The translations under genes and the position numbers were made by a program. The notes beneath the pieces are model-generated. The model had not been told where the DNA came from. It was given only the letters and a program-made list of their open reading frames with translations, and searched no databases. A stretch of 13,318 bases of DNA from Clostridia bacterium (GTDB taxonomy: Bacteria > Bacillota_A > Clostridia > Peptostreptococcales > Anaerovoracaceae). The DNA lies in contig JAKSSI010000010.1 in NCBI GenBank assembly GCA_024403175.1, forward strand, positions 1 to 13,318, given 5' to 3'. Shown here in pieces: positions 1 to 6,613 of the stretch (within the stretch, counting starts at the first letter, position 1; every line of letters starts with the position of its first letter).

Positions 1-801
1 TGCATGAAGAGAAGCAAAAAGTCTGCCTGGGCCGTAGTCATGAACGATAACGTCGTGTACTCCAAGTACGAAATCATCTTTAATAACTGTTGCAATAATG
101 TTTTCAACAAGTTCTTCATCTGGGGCCAGGCCAAGAATAGGTGCGACTGTTTCCTTAATAAGGCCTATGCCGCTCCAAATAATAAACAGTGCTACGATGA
201 TGCCTACAGGGCCGTCTACATTAATTCCTGCAAACTTTCCGATAATAACGGATAAAAGTACTGCAGATGTTGAAATTACATCGTTTCTGGAGTCTGCGCC
301 AGTAGCTAAAAGGGCATCTGAATCTATTAATTTTCCTACACTTACATTAAAGCTTGTCTGCCAAAGTTTAATGCAAATAGCAAGTACAAGAATCACGATA
401 GTAAGAATGCTAAATTCAAGTGGTTCTGGGTGGATAGTCTTTTCAACAGAAGTCTTAAAAAGTGAAAGACCAATGGCTAAAACCATTACAGAAACTACAA
501 GGCCTGCAAGATATTCTGTACGACCATGTCCATAAGGGTGATCTTTGTCAGGTTTTTTTCCTGCAAGCTTAAAGCCTACAAGTGTGATTAAAGATCCGCT
601 GGCATCGGCCAAGTTGTTAATACCATCGGCTAAAATAGCAATGGACGAGAAAATAAGCCCGGCACCAATCTTAAATATGCAAAGTATTAAGTTGGAAACT
701 ATGCCGACCCCGCCAGCTACTGATCCATAACTTTGACGAGTTTCTGGATCCTTTAAATCGTCCGGATTTTTTACGAAATGTTTGATAATAAATTGTTTCA
801 T
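1..801 (-). CDS. Cation diffusion facilitator (CDF) efflux transporter, probably manganese; 3' end beyond the window
   Basis: The visible 267 residues form the membrane domain and the start of the cytoplasmic dimer domain of a CDF metal/proton antiporter, which exports divalent metal across the cytoplasmic membrane. The family pattern is clear: hydrophobic helix pairs, an ADGINNLADASGS segment in the second helix, a DHPYGHGRTE loop near residues 87-96, and GADSRND in the fifth helix. The four site-A residues read Asn62, Asp66, Asp170 and Asp174. From family knowledge, zinc CDFs usually have His/Asp sets, while streptococcal MntE has the Asn-Asp-Asp-Asp set, so manganese is the likeliest substrate (inference). 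The ATG at 801-799 is preceded by a GAAAGGAA ribosome binding site. The gene is transcribed away from the hydroxyacid dehydrogenase operon. Only the C-terminus is missing, because the reading frame is still open at base 1. Confidence 0.93.
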   Translation of the reverse strand, partial: MKQFIIKHFVKNPDDLKDPETRQSYGSVAGGVGIVSNLILCIFKIGAGLIFSSIAILADGINNLADASGSLITLVGFKLAGKKPDKDHPYGHGRTEYLAGLVVSVMVLAIGLSLFKTSVEKTIHPEPLEFSILTIVILVLAICIKLWQTSFNVSVGKLIDSDALLATGADSRNDVISTSAVLLSVIIGKFAGINVDGPVGIIVALFIIWSGIGLIKETVAPILGLAPDEELVENIIATVIKDDFVLGVHDVIVHDYGPGRLFASLHA

Positions 802-851
802 AACGGGATTCCTTTCATAGGTATGTTCAGTTTTTTATCAAAACACGAATA

Positions 852-881
852 GTGAAATTATATATAAAAATATGTTATAAT
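852..881 (+). promoter_or_regulatory. Candidate extended -10 promoter of the dehydrogenase-ddl-M42 operon
   Basis: TGTTATAAT at 873-881 is a perfect extended -10 element. GTGAAA at 852-857, 18 bases upstream, is a fair -35 box (four of six consensus bases). Transcription would start near 888, about 22 bases before the ATG at 910. No other equally good promoter is visible before the genes downstream, which are tightly packed to 8643. Confidence 0.6.
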
Positions 882-885
882 ACAA
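857..885 (-). promoter_or_regulatory. Candidate sigma-A promoter for the CDF transporter gene
   Basis: On the minus strand TTGTAT (885-880) and a perfect TATAAT (862-857) are separated by 17 bases. The -35 box is weak (three of six consensus bases). Transcription would start near 851, giving a leader of about 50 bases. The site overlaps the opposing promoter of the dehydrogenase operon almost completely. Confidence 0.5.
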
Positions 886-893
886 GGATAAAT

Positions 894-898
894 GGAGG
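894..898 (+). promoter_or_regulatory. Ribosome binding site that decides the dehydrogenase start
   Basis: GGAGG lies 11 bases before the ATG at 910. An in-frame ATG at 892 overlaps this site, and it would lie only about 4 bases from the predicted transcription start with no room for its own site. The 910 start is therefore preferred. Confidence 0.65.
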
Positions 899-909
899 AT
901 GGCATATAT

Positions 910-1863
910 ATGAAGATAGTAATATTAAACGGCAAAAAGGTAAATTACGATGGCCTCGTAGATTACAACACTTTGGGGGTTCCTGGAGATGAAGTTGTAG
1001 TTTATGACGAATGTCAGCCAGAAGACATACTCCCAAGAGCAGAAGGTGCAGAAGTTCTTGTTACAAAGGAACTGGTTGTAACACCAGAACAGATTGCAAA
1101 AATGCCTTCTTCCGTAAAGCTTATTTGTGAAGCCGGTACAGGCTATAACAATATTCCAATTCCTGCATGCAAGGAAAAGGGAATTGCAGTTTGCAATATT
1201 CCTGCATATTCCAGCGAAAGAGTTGCCCACACAGCTATCATGATGATACTTGCACTTTCTTCAAGAATGCAAGTTCAGATGCAGATGCTTGGCAGAGGCG
1301 ACAGAACAAATTTCACAGATCATCTTACAGTATCTCATACAGAAGTTAACGGTAAGATTTTAGGCGTTATCGGTGCGGGCCATATCGGAAAGACAGTAAT
1401 GAAAGTTGCAAGAGCTTTAGATATGACATGTTATGTTTATAACCGCACTCCGCGCGAAGATGAAGAAGGTATTCATTACTGTAGCTTAGACGAAGTTTTA
1501 GCTAATGCAGATTATCTTACACTTCATTGCCCTCTTAACGAAACTACAAAGCATATCATTAACGAAGAAGCAATTAATAAGATGAAAAAGACTGCGTGCA
1601 TTATCAACACGGGTCGAGGTGCTCTTATTGATGAAGCTGCGCTTATTAAGGCTCTTAAAGAAGGCAGACTCGCAGGTGCAGGACTTGATGTTCAGGAAAC
1701 AGAACCTCCAGCTTTTGACAACCCACTTTACACAATGCCAGAAGTTATTCTCACACCGCATATGGGTTGGAAGGGTTTAGAAACACGTCAGAGACTTCTT
1801 AAGATTCTTTACGATGATATCAATGGATACCGTACAGGTAACATGGTAAATAGAGTAGACTAA
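910..1863 (+). CDS. D-2-hydroxyacid dehydrogenase (glycerate dehydrogenase/hydroxypyruvate reductase-like)
   Basis: This 317-residue protein is a NAD(P)-dependent reductase that interconverts a 2-keto acid and a D-2-hydroxy acid in the cytosol. Landmarks are the nucleotide loop GAGHIG (155-160), the catalytic Arg236 in NTGRGALID, Glu265 in ETEPP, and His284 in LTPHMGW. The residues after the second strand of the Rossmann fold read YNRTP, without the acidic residue that favours NAD, so NADP(H) is plausible (inference). Length is normal for the family. It is the first gene of the plus-strand operon and ends one base before ddl. A dehydrogenase next to a D-Ala ligase recalls vanH-vanA, but the ligase here carries D-Ala-D-Ala features, so a D-lactate role is not supported by the sequence. 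Exact substrate is unknown. Confidence 0.9.
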   Translation: MKIVILNGKKVNYDGLVDYNTLGVPGDEVVVYDECQPEDILPRAEGAEVLVTKELVVTPEQIAKMPSSVKLICEAGTGYNNIPIPACKEKGIAVCNIPAYSSERVAHTAIMMILALSSRMQVQMQMLGRGDRTNFTDHLTVSHTEVNGKILGVIGAGHIGKTVMKVARALDMTCYVYNRTPREDEEGIHYCSLDEVLANADYLTLHCPLNETTKHIINEEAINKMKKTACIINTGRGALIDEAALIKALKEGRLAGAGLDVQETEPPAFDNPLYTMPEVILTPHMGWKGLETRQRLLKILYDDINGYRTGNMVNRVD

Positions 1864-1864
1864 T

Positions 1865-2932
1865 ATGAAAAAAACTATAGGCGTAATATTTGGCGGCAAA
1901 AGCGGAGAGCACGAGGTGTCTTGCGTTTCTGCCTGCTATGTTATAAATGCAATTGATACAAATAAATACAAGGTAAAAACAATTGGCATTACCAAGAAGG
2001 GCGAATGGCTTCTTTATAAAGGACCAGTAGCAAACATTGCTGATGGATCTTGGGAAAAGAAAGCTAAAGCAGATTTAAAGGAAAATCCTGAAAAGTTTGC
2101 TATTCAGATTCTTGGAACAGGTAAGAAAAGTCTTAAATCGGTTATTGATTTTGCACTTCCAATTCTTCACGGACCAAACGGCGAAGATGGCACTGTGCAG
2201 GGCCTTTTAAAGCTTGTTGGAATTCCATTTGGTGGCTGCGGAGTTCTTGCTTGTGCAGCAACAATGGATAAGATAGTTGCAAAGAAAATCTTCGAAGCTG
2301 AAGGACTTCTTCAAACTCCTTATGTAGCACTTTTTGCCGATGAAATCGGAAAGAAAAAAGAAGACGAAATTAATGCGACACTTAAGTATCCTCTTTTCGT
2401 AAAACCTGCCAATATGGGCTCGTCCGTTGGTATTACAAAAGTAAAAGAAAAGAAGGAACTTCGAAAGGCTCTTAAAATTGCAGCAAAGTTTGACGAGCGA
2501 ATCGTAGTTGAGCAAGGCGTTGACTGCAGAGAAATTGAAACAGCTGTAATGGGAATTGAAAAATTAATTACAGGTGTCCCAGGGGAAATTCTTCCTGCAG
2601 CAGAGTTTTATGATTATGATGCAAAGTACAATAACGTAGCATCTGAAACTCTTGTACCCGCCAACCTTACAAAGAAGCAGGCCGATACAGTTCTTGAAAT
2701 GGCTAAGCGTGCATACAAGGCTTGTGGCTGTGATAGCTTTGCTCGTGTAGATTTTATGCTAGATAAGAAGAATGGCAAATTCTATATTAACGAGATAAAT
2801 GCCATTCCGGGTTTTACAAGTATTTCAATGTTCCCAAAGATGATGATGAAAAAGGGAATGACGTATTCTGAGATTATTGATGAGATTATTGAGTTAGGTT
2901 ATGAAAGATATAATGCTGAAAATAACAGGTAA
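1865..2932 (+). CDS. ddl: D-alanine--D-alanine ligase
   Basis: Ddl joins two D-alanines using ATP, making the dipeptide that ends the peptidoglycan stem, in the cytosol. The 355 residues show the ATP-grasp layout: GGKSGEHEVS near the N-terminus (10-19), LHGPNGEDGTVQG (101-113), the ATP loop GSSVGI (185-190), the omega loop FYDYDAKY (248-255) and the magnesium site INEINAIPGFT (308-318). Ser186 and Tyr255 correspond to E. coli DdlB Ser150 and Tyr216, the markers of D-Ala-D-Ala rather than D-Ala-D-Lac ligases. The ATG follows the upstream stop by one base with only a weak ribosome binding site, so translation is probably coupled. The 3' end overlaps the DUF1934 gene. Length is typical, with a modest basic insertion around residues 62-90. 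Confidence 0.95.
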   Translation: MKKTIGVIFGGKSGEHEVSCVSACYVINAIDTNKYKVKTIGITKKGEWLLYKGPVANIADGSWEKKAKADLKENPEKFAIQILGTGKKSLKSVIDFALPILHGPNGEDGTVQGLLKLVGIPFGGCGVLACAATMDKIVAKKIFEAEGLLQTPYVALFADEIGKKKEDEINATLKYPLFVKPANMGSSVGITKVKEKKELRKALKIAAKFDERIVVEQGVDCREIETAVMGIEKLITGVPGEILPAAEFYDYDAKYNNVASETLVPANLTKKQADTVLEMAKRAYKACGCDSFARVDFMLDKKNGKFYINEINAIPGFTSISMFPKMMMKKGMTYSEIIDEIIELGYERYNAENNR

Positions 2933-3368
2933 GCAGATTCCAAGAGATTCCAACCCGCTTACCAAATTAATGTCCTCAATGGAAAAGGAAGATGTAATAG
3001 AATTCATTACTTCTGGCACAATTTCCAGCGAAGGAAACACAACTTACATTAGCTACGACGAAACCGAAATTTCCGGTATGGAAGGCTGCAAAACTTCTCT
3101 CACTATTAAGCAGGGAAAAGTGACTATGACAAGAAGCGGCCACAACATGCAGGAAACAGTTATGGAATTTGAAAAAGGAAAAAGATTTTCCGGACTCTAT
3201 TCCACACCTTACGGAAATATCGTAATGGAGCTTTTAACAAACGATGTATCAGGAATGATGATTGAAGGCGATGAACAAAAATTATCCATCGATTACGACA
3301 TTAGTTTAAGAGGTTTGGCTGAAAGCAGAAATACTTTAGATATTGAGGTTTTGAAGAGTGGCGAATAA
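2913..3368 (+). CDS. DUF1934 family protein
   Basis: This protein of about 151 residues matches the DUF1934 (YwiB-like) family of small, cytosolic, calycin-like beta-barrel proteins found in Bacillota, whose role is not known. Supporting features are the KITGKQI opening strand, alternating polar beta strands throughout, the ISYDETEISGMEG segment and a late YDISLRG strand; no signal peptide or membrane segment is present. The start is uncertain. The ATG at 2913 has a weak GAAAG site five bases upstream, while the in-frame ATG at 2901 (four residues longer) has AGG only two bases away. Either start overlaps the end of ddl, by 20 or 32 bases. The 3' end in turn overlaps the small membrane protein gene. 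Family assignment comes from sequence pattern and neighbourhood, not from a search. Confidence 0.75.
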   Translation: MLKITGKQIPRDSNPLTKLMSSMEKEDVIEFITSGTISSEGNTTYISYDETEISGMEGCKTSLTIKQGKVTMTRSGHNMQETVMEFEKGKRFSGLYSTPYGNIVMELLTNDVSGMMIEGDEQKLSIDYDISLRGLAESRNTLDIEVLKSGE

Positions 3369-3477
3369 AAATTACGAAAAGAAAAGACGCGGAGCCGCAA
3401 GATTCCTCGCTTTTATTTTAGCACTTACCATGGTAGGTAGCTGTGCATTTTATTTATTAATGATGTTAACAAATTAG
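3358..3477 (+). CDS. Small single-pass membrane protein (39 residues, GTG start)
   Basis: An open frame begins with GTG, nine bases after a GAGG site (3345-3348), and ends with TAG. The product has a strongly basic head (KNYEKKRRGAARF, residues 4-16) and one hydrophobic helix from about residue 16 to 37, ending just before the C-terminus. This predicts a small inner-membrane protein with the basic end in the cytosol. The gene overlaps the end of the DUF1934 gene by 11 bases and ends 22 bases before mrp, so it fills what would otherwise be an odd gap in the operon. I do not recognise a family. The shape (basic head, one helix, MVGS-like segment) loosely recalls the stressosome-linked miniprotein Prli42, but that is only resemblance. 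It could also be non-coding spacer. Confidence 0.62.
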   Translation: MANKNYEKKRRGAARFLAFILALTMVGSCAFYLLMMLTN

Positions 3478-3499
3478 AATTATATAAGGAGAAAAGAAA

Positions 3500-4324
3500 A
3501 TGGCTGAAGATTGCACACATGATTGTTCAAGTTGCGGAGTAGAAGGTTGTGGAGATAGAGGAACACCAGACTTCCGTGCATATTTAAACGAATATTCCAA
3601 TGTTAAGAAGGTTATCGGTGTTGTATCCGGTAAGGGCGGCGTAGGCAAGAGCCTTGTTACAAGCATGCTCGCAGTACAGGCAGCAAAGGCTGGCTTTAAG
3701 ACTGCTATTCTTGATGCAGATATTACAGGCCCATCTATTCCAAAGGCATTTGGTCTTGATGGAATCCCTGAACTTGCTTATGAAAAGTATATGATTCCAA
3801 TTAAGAGCAAGACAGGAATCGATACAATGTCTATTAACTATCTTCTTCAGAATCAGACAGATCCAGTAGTATGGAGAGGTCCTGTTATTGCAGGTGCTGT
3901 TAAGCAGTTCTGGACAGATGTAATTTGGGAAAACGAAGAATACATGTTTGTTGATATGCCTCCAGGAACAGGCGATGTAACACTCACAGTATTCCAGAGC
4001 CTTCCTGTAGACGGTATTGTAATTGTTACAAGCCCTCAGGAACTTGTAGGAATGATTGTTGAAAAGGCTGTTAAGATGGCTGGTATGATGAACATTCCTG
4101 TACTTGGTATTGTTGAAAACATGAGCTATGTAAAGTGCCCACACTGCGATGAAATTATTCGTCCATTCGGTGAAAGCCACATTAAGAAGCTTGCACTTTC
4201 TTACGGCATTCCAAATACAGCAGAACTTCCTATCGACCCAGAAATCGCAAAGGCAGTAGACCTTGGTATGATTGAAGGCGCAGCAGGAGATTATCTTAAG
4301 GATCTTTTTGAAGCAATTAAGTAA
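3500..4324 (+). CDS. mrp: Mrp/Nbp35/ApbC-family iron-sulfur cluster carrier ATPase
   Basis: Mrp proteins are cytosolic P-loop ATPases that hold a labile 4Fe-4S cluster at a dimer interface and pass it to target enzymes. The 274 residues contain the deviant Walker A loop GKGGVGKS (44-51), LDADITGPS (71-79), DMPPGTGD (152-159), ENMS (206-209) and the bridging CPHC pair (Cys213, Cys216). The N-terminus adds four cysteines (Cys5, 9, 12, 17; spacing 3, 2 and 4 residues), as in Nbp35-like proteins that carry a second cluster and unlike the plain ApbC form. AAGGAG (3486-3491) lies eight bases before the ATG. The stop overlaps the next start by one base, coupling it to the ArsR-like gene. Target enzymes are not identifiable from this window. 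Confidence 0.94.
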   Translation: MAEDCTHDCSSCGVEGCGDRGTPDFRAYLNEYSNVKKVIGVVSGKGGVGKSLVTSMLAVQAAKAGFKTAILDADITGPSIPKAFGLDGIPELAYEKYMIPIKSKTGIDTMSINYLLQNQTDPVVWRGPVIAGAVKQFWTDVIWENEEYMFVDMPPGTGDVTLTVFQSLPVDGIVIVTSPQELVGMIVEKAVKMAGMMNIPVLGIVENMSYVKCPHCDEIIRPFGESHIKKLALSYGIPNTAELPIDPEIAKAVDLGMIEGAAGDYLKDLFEAIK

Positions 4325-4641
4325 TGAGAATCAGAAGAGATAAACTGCAATTTAATGAAGAGGCTGAGATTATCGCAAAGGTCTCCGATGCATTTGCTCA
4401 TCCACTAAGGGTTGAACTTTTTAAGTATATTTACAAAGAGAATATGCAAAGAAGACAACCATGCACAAAAGATTTAGTCGAAAAATTTACTTACAGTCAA
4501 TCGACTATTTCTCAGCACATGAGCAAGCTTACAATCTCGGGCTTAATTGAAGTGCAGAAAAAAAATAGCTTTTCATATTATTACGTTAATATTGGCATCT
4601 TAGGAAAATACTTAGATGCAGTAAAGAAAATCAATCAATAA
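4324..4641 (+). CDS. ArsR/SmtB-like winged-helix transcriptional regulator
   Basis: This 105-residue protein has the compact ArsR-type fold: an AHPLRVELFKYI helix (25-36), a helix-turn-helix with recognition helix around SQSTISQHMSKLTISGLI (58-75), and a beta wing (IEVQKKNSFSYYYVN). ArsR proteins are dimeric DNA-binding repressors that respond to metals or redox state. The classical ELCVCDL metal site is absent; one cysteine, Cys47, lies at the start of the third helix in PCTKDLVE. Sensing through one cysteine or through an Mrp-delivered cluster is possible but speculative. The ATG overlaps the mrp stop by one base (TAATG), so the two are translated together. The DNA target is unknown; self-regulation of the operon would be the usual guess. 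Confidence 0.88.
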   Translation: MRIRRDKLQFNEEAEIIAKVSDAFAHPLRVELFKYIYKENMQRRQPCTKDLVEKFTYSQSTISQHMSKLTISGLIEVQKKNSFSYYYVNIGILGKYLDAVKKINQ

Positions 4642-4652
4642 AAGGACACAAA

Positions 4653-5570
4653 ATGAAAAAACCGGTATTAGTAATAATGGCTGCAGGTATGGGCAGCAGA
4701 TATGGTGGACTTAAGCAGATGGATCCAATCGGACCATCCGGAGAACTCATCATTGACTATTCTATTTATGATGCAAAGCGTGCCGGCTTTGAAAAAGTAG
4801 TTTGTATTATTAAGCACGAAATTGAAGAAGACTTTAAAGCAATAATGAATAAAGGTGCTGCAAAGCATATGGATATTCAGTATGCTTTCCAGGATATTAA
4901 AAATATTCCTGAAGGTTTTTCAATTCCAGAAGGCAGAGTAAAGCCGTGGGGAACAGGCCATGCAATTCTTTCTGCAAAGGATTTAATTGATGGTCCATTT
5001 GTTGTTATTAATGCAGATGACTATTATGGTCCGGAAGTATTTAAAGCACATTACGATTACCTTATGCAGGAAAACAATTCAGATGTTTATGAATTCTGCA
5101 TGGGCGGATATAAGATTGAAAACACACTCCTTCCAAAGGGAAGTGTAAGCAGAGGTGTTTGCATTACAAAGGACGGATACCTTTCTCACATTGATGAAAG
5201 AAAGACTATTCAGTTAAATGGAGATGATATTCAGTTTACTTTAGACGACGGCGAAAGCTGGACAACAATTCCAAGAGGCACAAATGTCTCTATGAATTTC
5301 TTTGGCTTTACAAAACCTATTCTTAAGGAACTTGAAGATCGTTTCCCTGCAGCACTCGAAAACATTTTAAATACCGACCCAATTAAAGGTGAATTCTTTA
5401 TTCCTATTGTTACATCAGATCTTGTTAACGAAGGAAAGGCAAGAGTTAAAATTCTTCCAACATCGGACAAGTGGTACGGTGTAACAAATAAAGAAGACAG
5501 AGATATGATGGTTGCAGCAATGCAAAAGAAAACTGATGATGGAGAATATCCACAGAAGCTTTGGTTATAA
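4653..5570 (+). CDS. Sugar-phosphate nucleotidyltransferase-like protein
   Basis: The 305-residue protein has the GT-A-like nucleotidyltransferase fold that makes NDP-sugars from a sugar phosphate and an NTP in the cytosol. It opens with the nucleotide-binding loop MAAGMGSRYGGLKQMDPIG (9-27), a form of the GxGxRxxxLxK signature. It then has WGTGHA (99-104) for base recognition and INADDYYG (119-126), where Asp122 and Asp123 should bind magnesium. The C-terminal half (KPILKEL to KWYGVTNKEDR) resembles the standard family layout without a left-handed beta-helix acyltransferase domain. AAGGA lies a few bases before the ATG, 11 bases after the ArsR-like gene. There is no partner glycosyltransferase or kinase beside it, so the sugar cannot be named. 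Confidence 0.87.
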   Translation: MKKPVLVIMAAGMGSRYGGLKQMDPIGPSGELIIDYSIYDAKRAGFEKVVCIIKHEIEEDFKAIMNKGAAKHMDIQYAFQDIKNIPEGFSIPEGRVKPWGTGHAILSAKDLIDGPFVVINADDYYGPEVFKAHYDYLMQENNSDVYEFCMGGYKIENTLLPKGSVSRGVCITKDGYLSHIDERKTIQLNGDDIQFTLDDGESWTTIPRGTNVSMNFFGFTKPILKELEDRFPAALENILNTDPIKGEFFIPIVTSDLVNEGKARVKILPTSDKWYGVTNKEDRDMMVAAMQKKTDDGEYPQKLWL

Positions 5571-5572
5571 AA

Positions 5573-6613
5573 ATGGAAACTAGAGATTATTTACATATGC
5601 TCTGCGAAAGCCAAGGACCATCGGGCTTTGAGCGTCCTGTTGCTCAGATTGCAGCAGAAGCAATAAAGCCTTTTGTCGATAAAGTTGAGATAGACAATCT
5701 TGGCAATTTAATCGCAACAAAAAAGAGCAGAAAAAAGAATGCAAGGAAAATGCTTATAGCAGCACACCTTGATGAAATAGGTTTAATTGTAACCGGCCAC
5801 GATGACGGTTTCTTATGCTTTGGCCAAATCGGTGGTGTAGATACAAGAATGCTTCCAGGAAGAGATCTTATCATTATGACTAAGACTCCAATGGTTGGTG
5901 TTGTTTGTGCAATGCCTCCACATGTGCTTAGCCACGATGAAATGGAAAAAGCGATTCCAATGGAAAACCTTCGAATTGATGTAGGCCTTTCTCAAAAAGA
6001 AGCAGTAAAGAAAATTCCTATTGGAACTCCAATCGCTTTTAGAACAGAAGGCTTTAATCTCGGCGAAGATTTATATGTAAGCAAGACTTTAGATGATAGA
6101 GCTTGTTTTGTTTCTTTAATTCTTGCAGCAAAACTTCTTAAGGGAAAATCACTTCCTTGGGATGTTGTATTTGTTGGAAGCACTTGCGAAGAAACAGGTG
6201 GTGCAGGCGCAGCAGTTGCAACATTTGCTGAAGCTCCTTTAGCATGTGCTGCAATAGATGTTACTCATGGTATTACACCTGATATGCAAAGCGAAGCTCA
6301 GGGCTTTGAACTTGGAAAAGGTCCATCACTTTCCATTGGTCCTAACATTTCTAGAATAGTAGGAAAGCAAATGGAAAAGGTGGCTAAGGATAACGGAATT
6401 CCTTTCCATATTGAAGTTCAGCCTGGAAGAACTGGTACAGATGCATGGGCAATGCAGATTGTAAAAGAAGGCATTGCAACAGGTCTTATTGGTCTTCCAC
6501 TTAAGTATATGCATACTCCTGTTGAAACAGTAAGTATAAAAGATATCGAATACTGTGCACAGCTTGTAGCTGCTTATGCACAGGATCCGGGAGAGGAGCT
6601 GCTCTCATGTTAA
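5573..6613 (+). CDS. M42 family metallo-aminopeptidase, paralogue 1
   Basis: M42 (TET/FrvX/CelM-like) enzymes are cytosolic two-metal aminopeptidases that form 12-subunit hollow tetrahedra and trim small peptides. All expected ligands are present in this 346-residue protein: His65 and Asp67 in AAHLDEIG, the Asp174-Asp175 pair in TLDDRA, the general base Glu206 and ligand Glu207 in CEETGGAG, Asp229 in AIDVTH and His314 in MHTPVE. A GPSG opening and the GRTGTDAW segment are also typical. The ATG lies two bases after the previous stop. An in-frame TTG at 5561 would add four residues but overlap the upstream gene; neither start has a good ribosome binding site, so coupling is likely. The gene overlaps the next M42 gene by seven bases (ATGTTAA). 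Cleavage specificity is not predictable from sequence. Confidence 0.93.
   Translation: METRDYLHMLCESQGPSGFERPVAQIAAEAIKPFVDKVEIDNLGNLIATKKSRKKNARKMLIAAHLDEIGLIVTGHDDGFLCFGQIGGVDTRMLPGRDLIIMTKTPMVGVVCAMPPHVLSHDEMEKAIPMENLRIDVGLSQKEAVKKIPIGTPIAFRTEGFNLGEDLYVSKTLDDRACFVSLILAAKLLKGKSLPWDVVFVGSTCEETGGAGAAVATFAEAPLACAAIDVTHGITPDMQSEAQGFELGKGPSLSIGPNISRIVGKQMEKVAKDNGIPFHIEVQPGRTGTDAWAMQIVKEGIATGLIGLPLKYMHTPVETVSIKDIEYCAQLVAAYAQDPGEELLSC
6591..6606 (+). promoter_or_regulatory. Hairpin containing the ribosome binding site of the second M42 gene
   Basis: GAGAG (6591-6595) can pair with CTCTC (6602-6606), leaving a six-base loop. The GAGAGGAG ribosome binding site (6591-6598) is split between stem and loop and the ATG follows directly at 6607. 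Ribosomes finishing the upstream gene would open the hairpin, favouring coupled translation. Five base pairs is short, so this may be coincidence. Confidence 0.35.

Noticed and set aside
892..909. Upstream ATG at 892 as the dehydrogenase start
   Set aside because: It overlaps the GGAGG site and lies almost on the predicted transcription start; 910 fits better and gives the normal N-terminus.
1865..2932. D-Ala-D-Lac (VanA-type) ligase and vancomycin resistance
   Set aside because: The omega loop FYDYDAKY with Tyr255 and the GSSVG loop are those of D-Ala-D-Ala ligases; no vanX-, vanS- or vanR-like gene is present.
3584..4180. A 198-residue open frame opposite mrp
   Set aside because: Fully antisense to a conserved gene with no ribosome binding site or family pattern.
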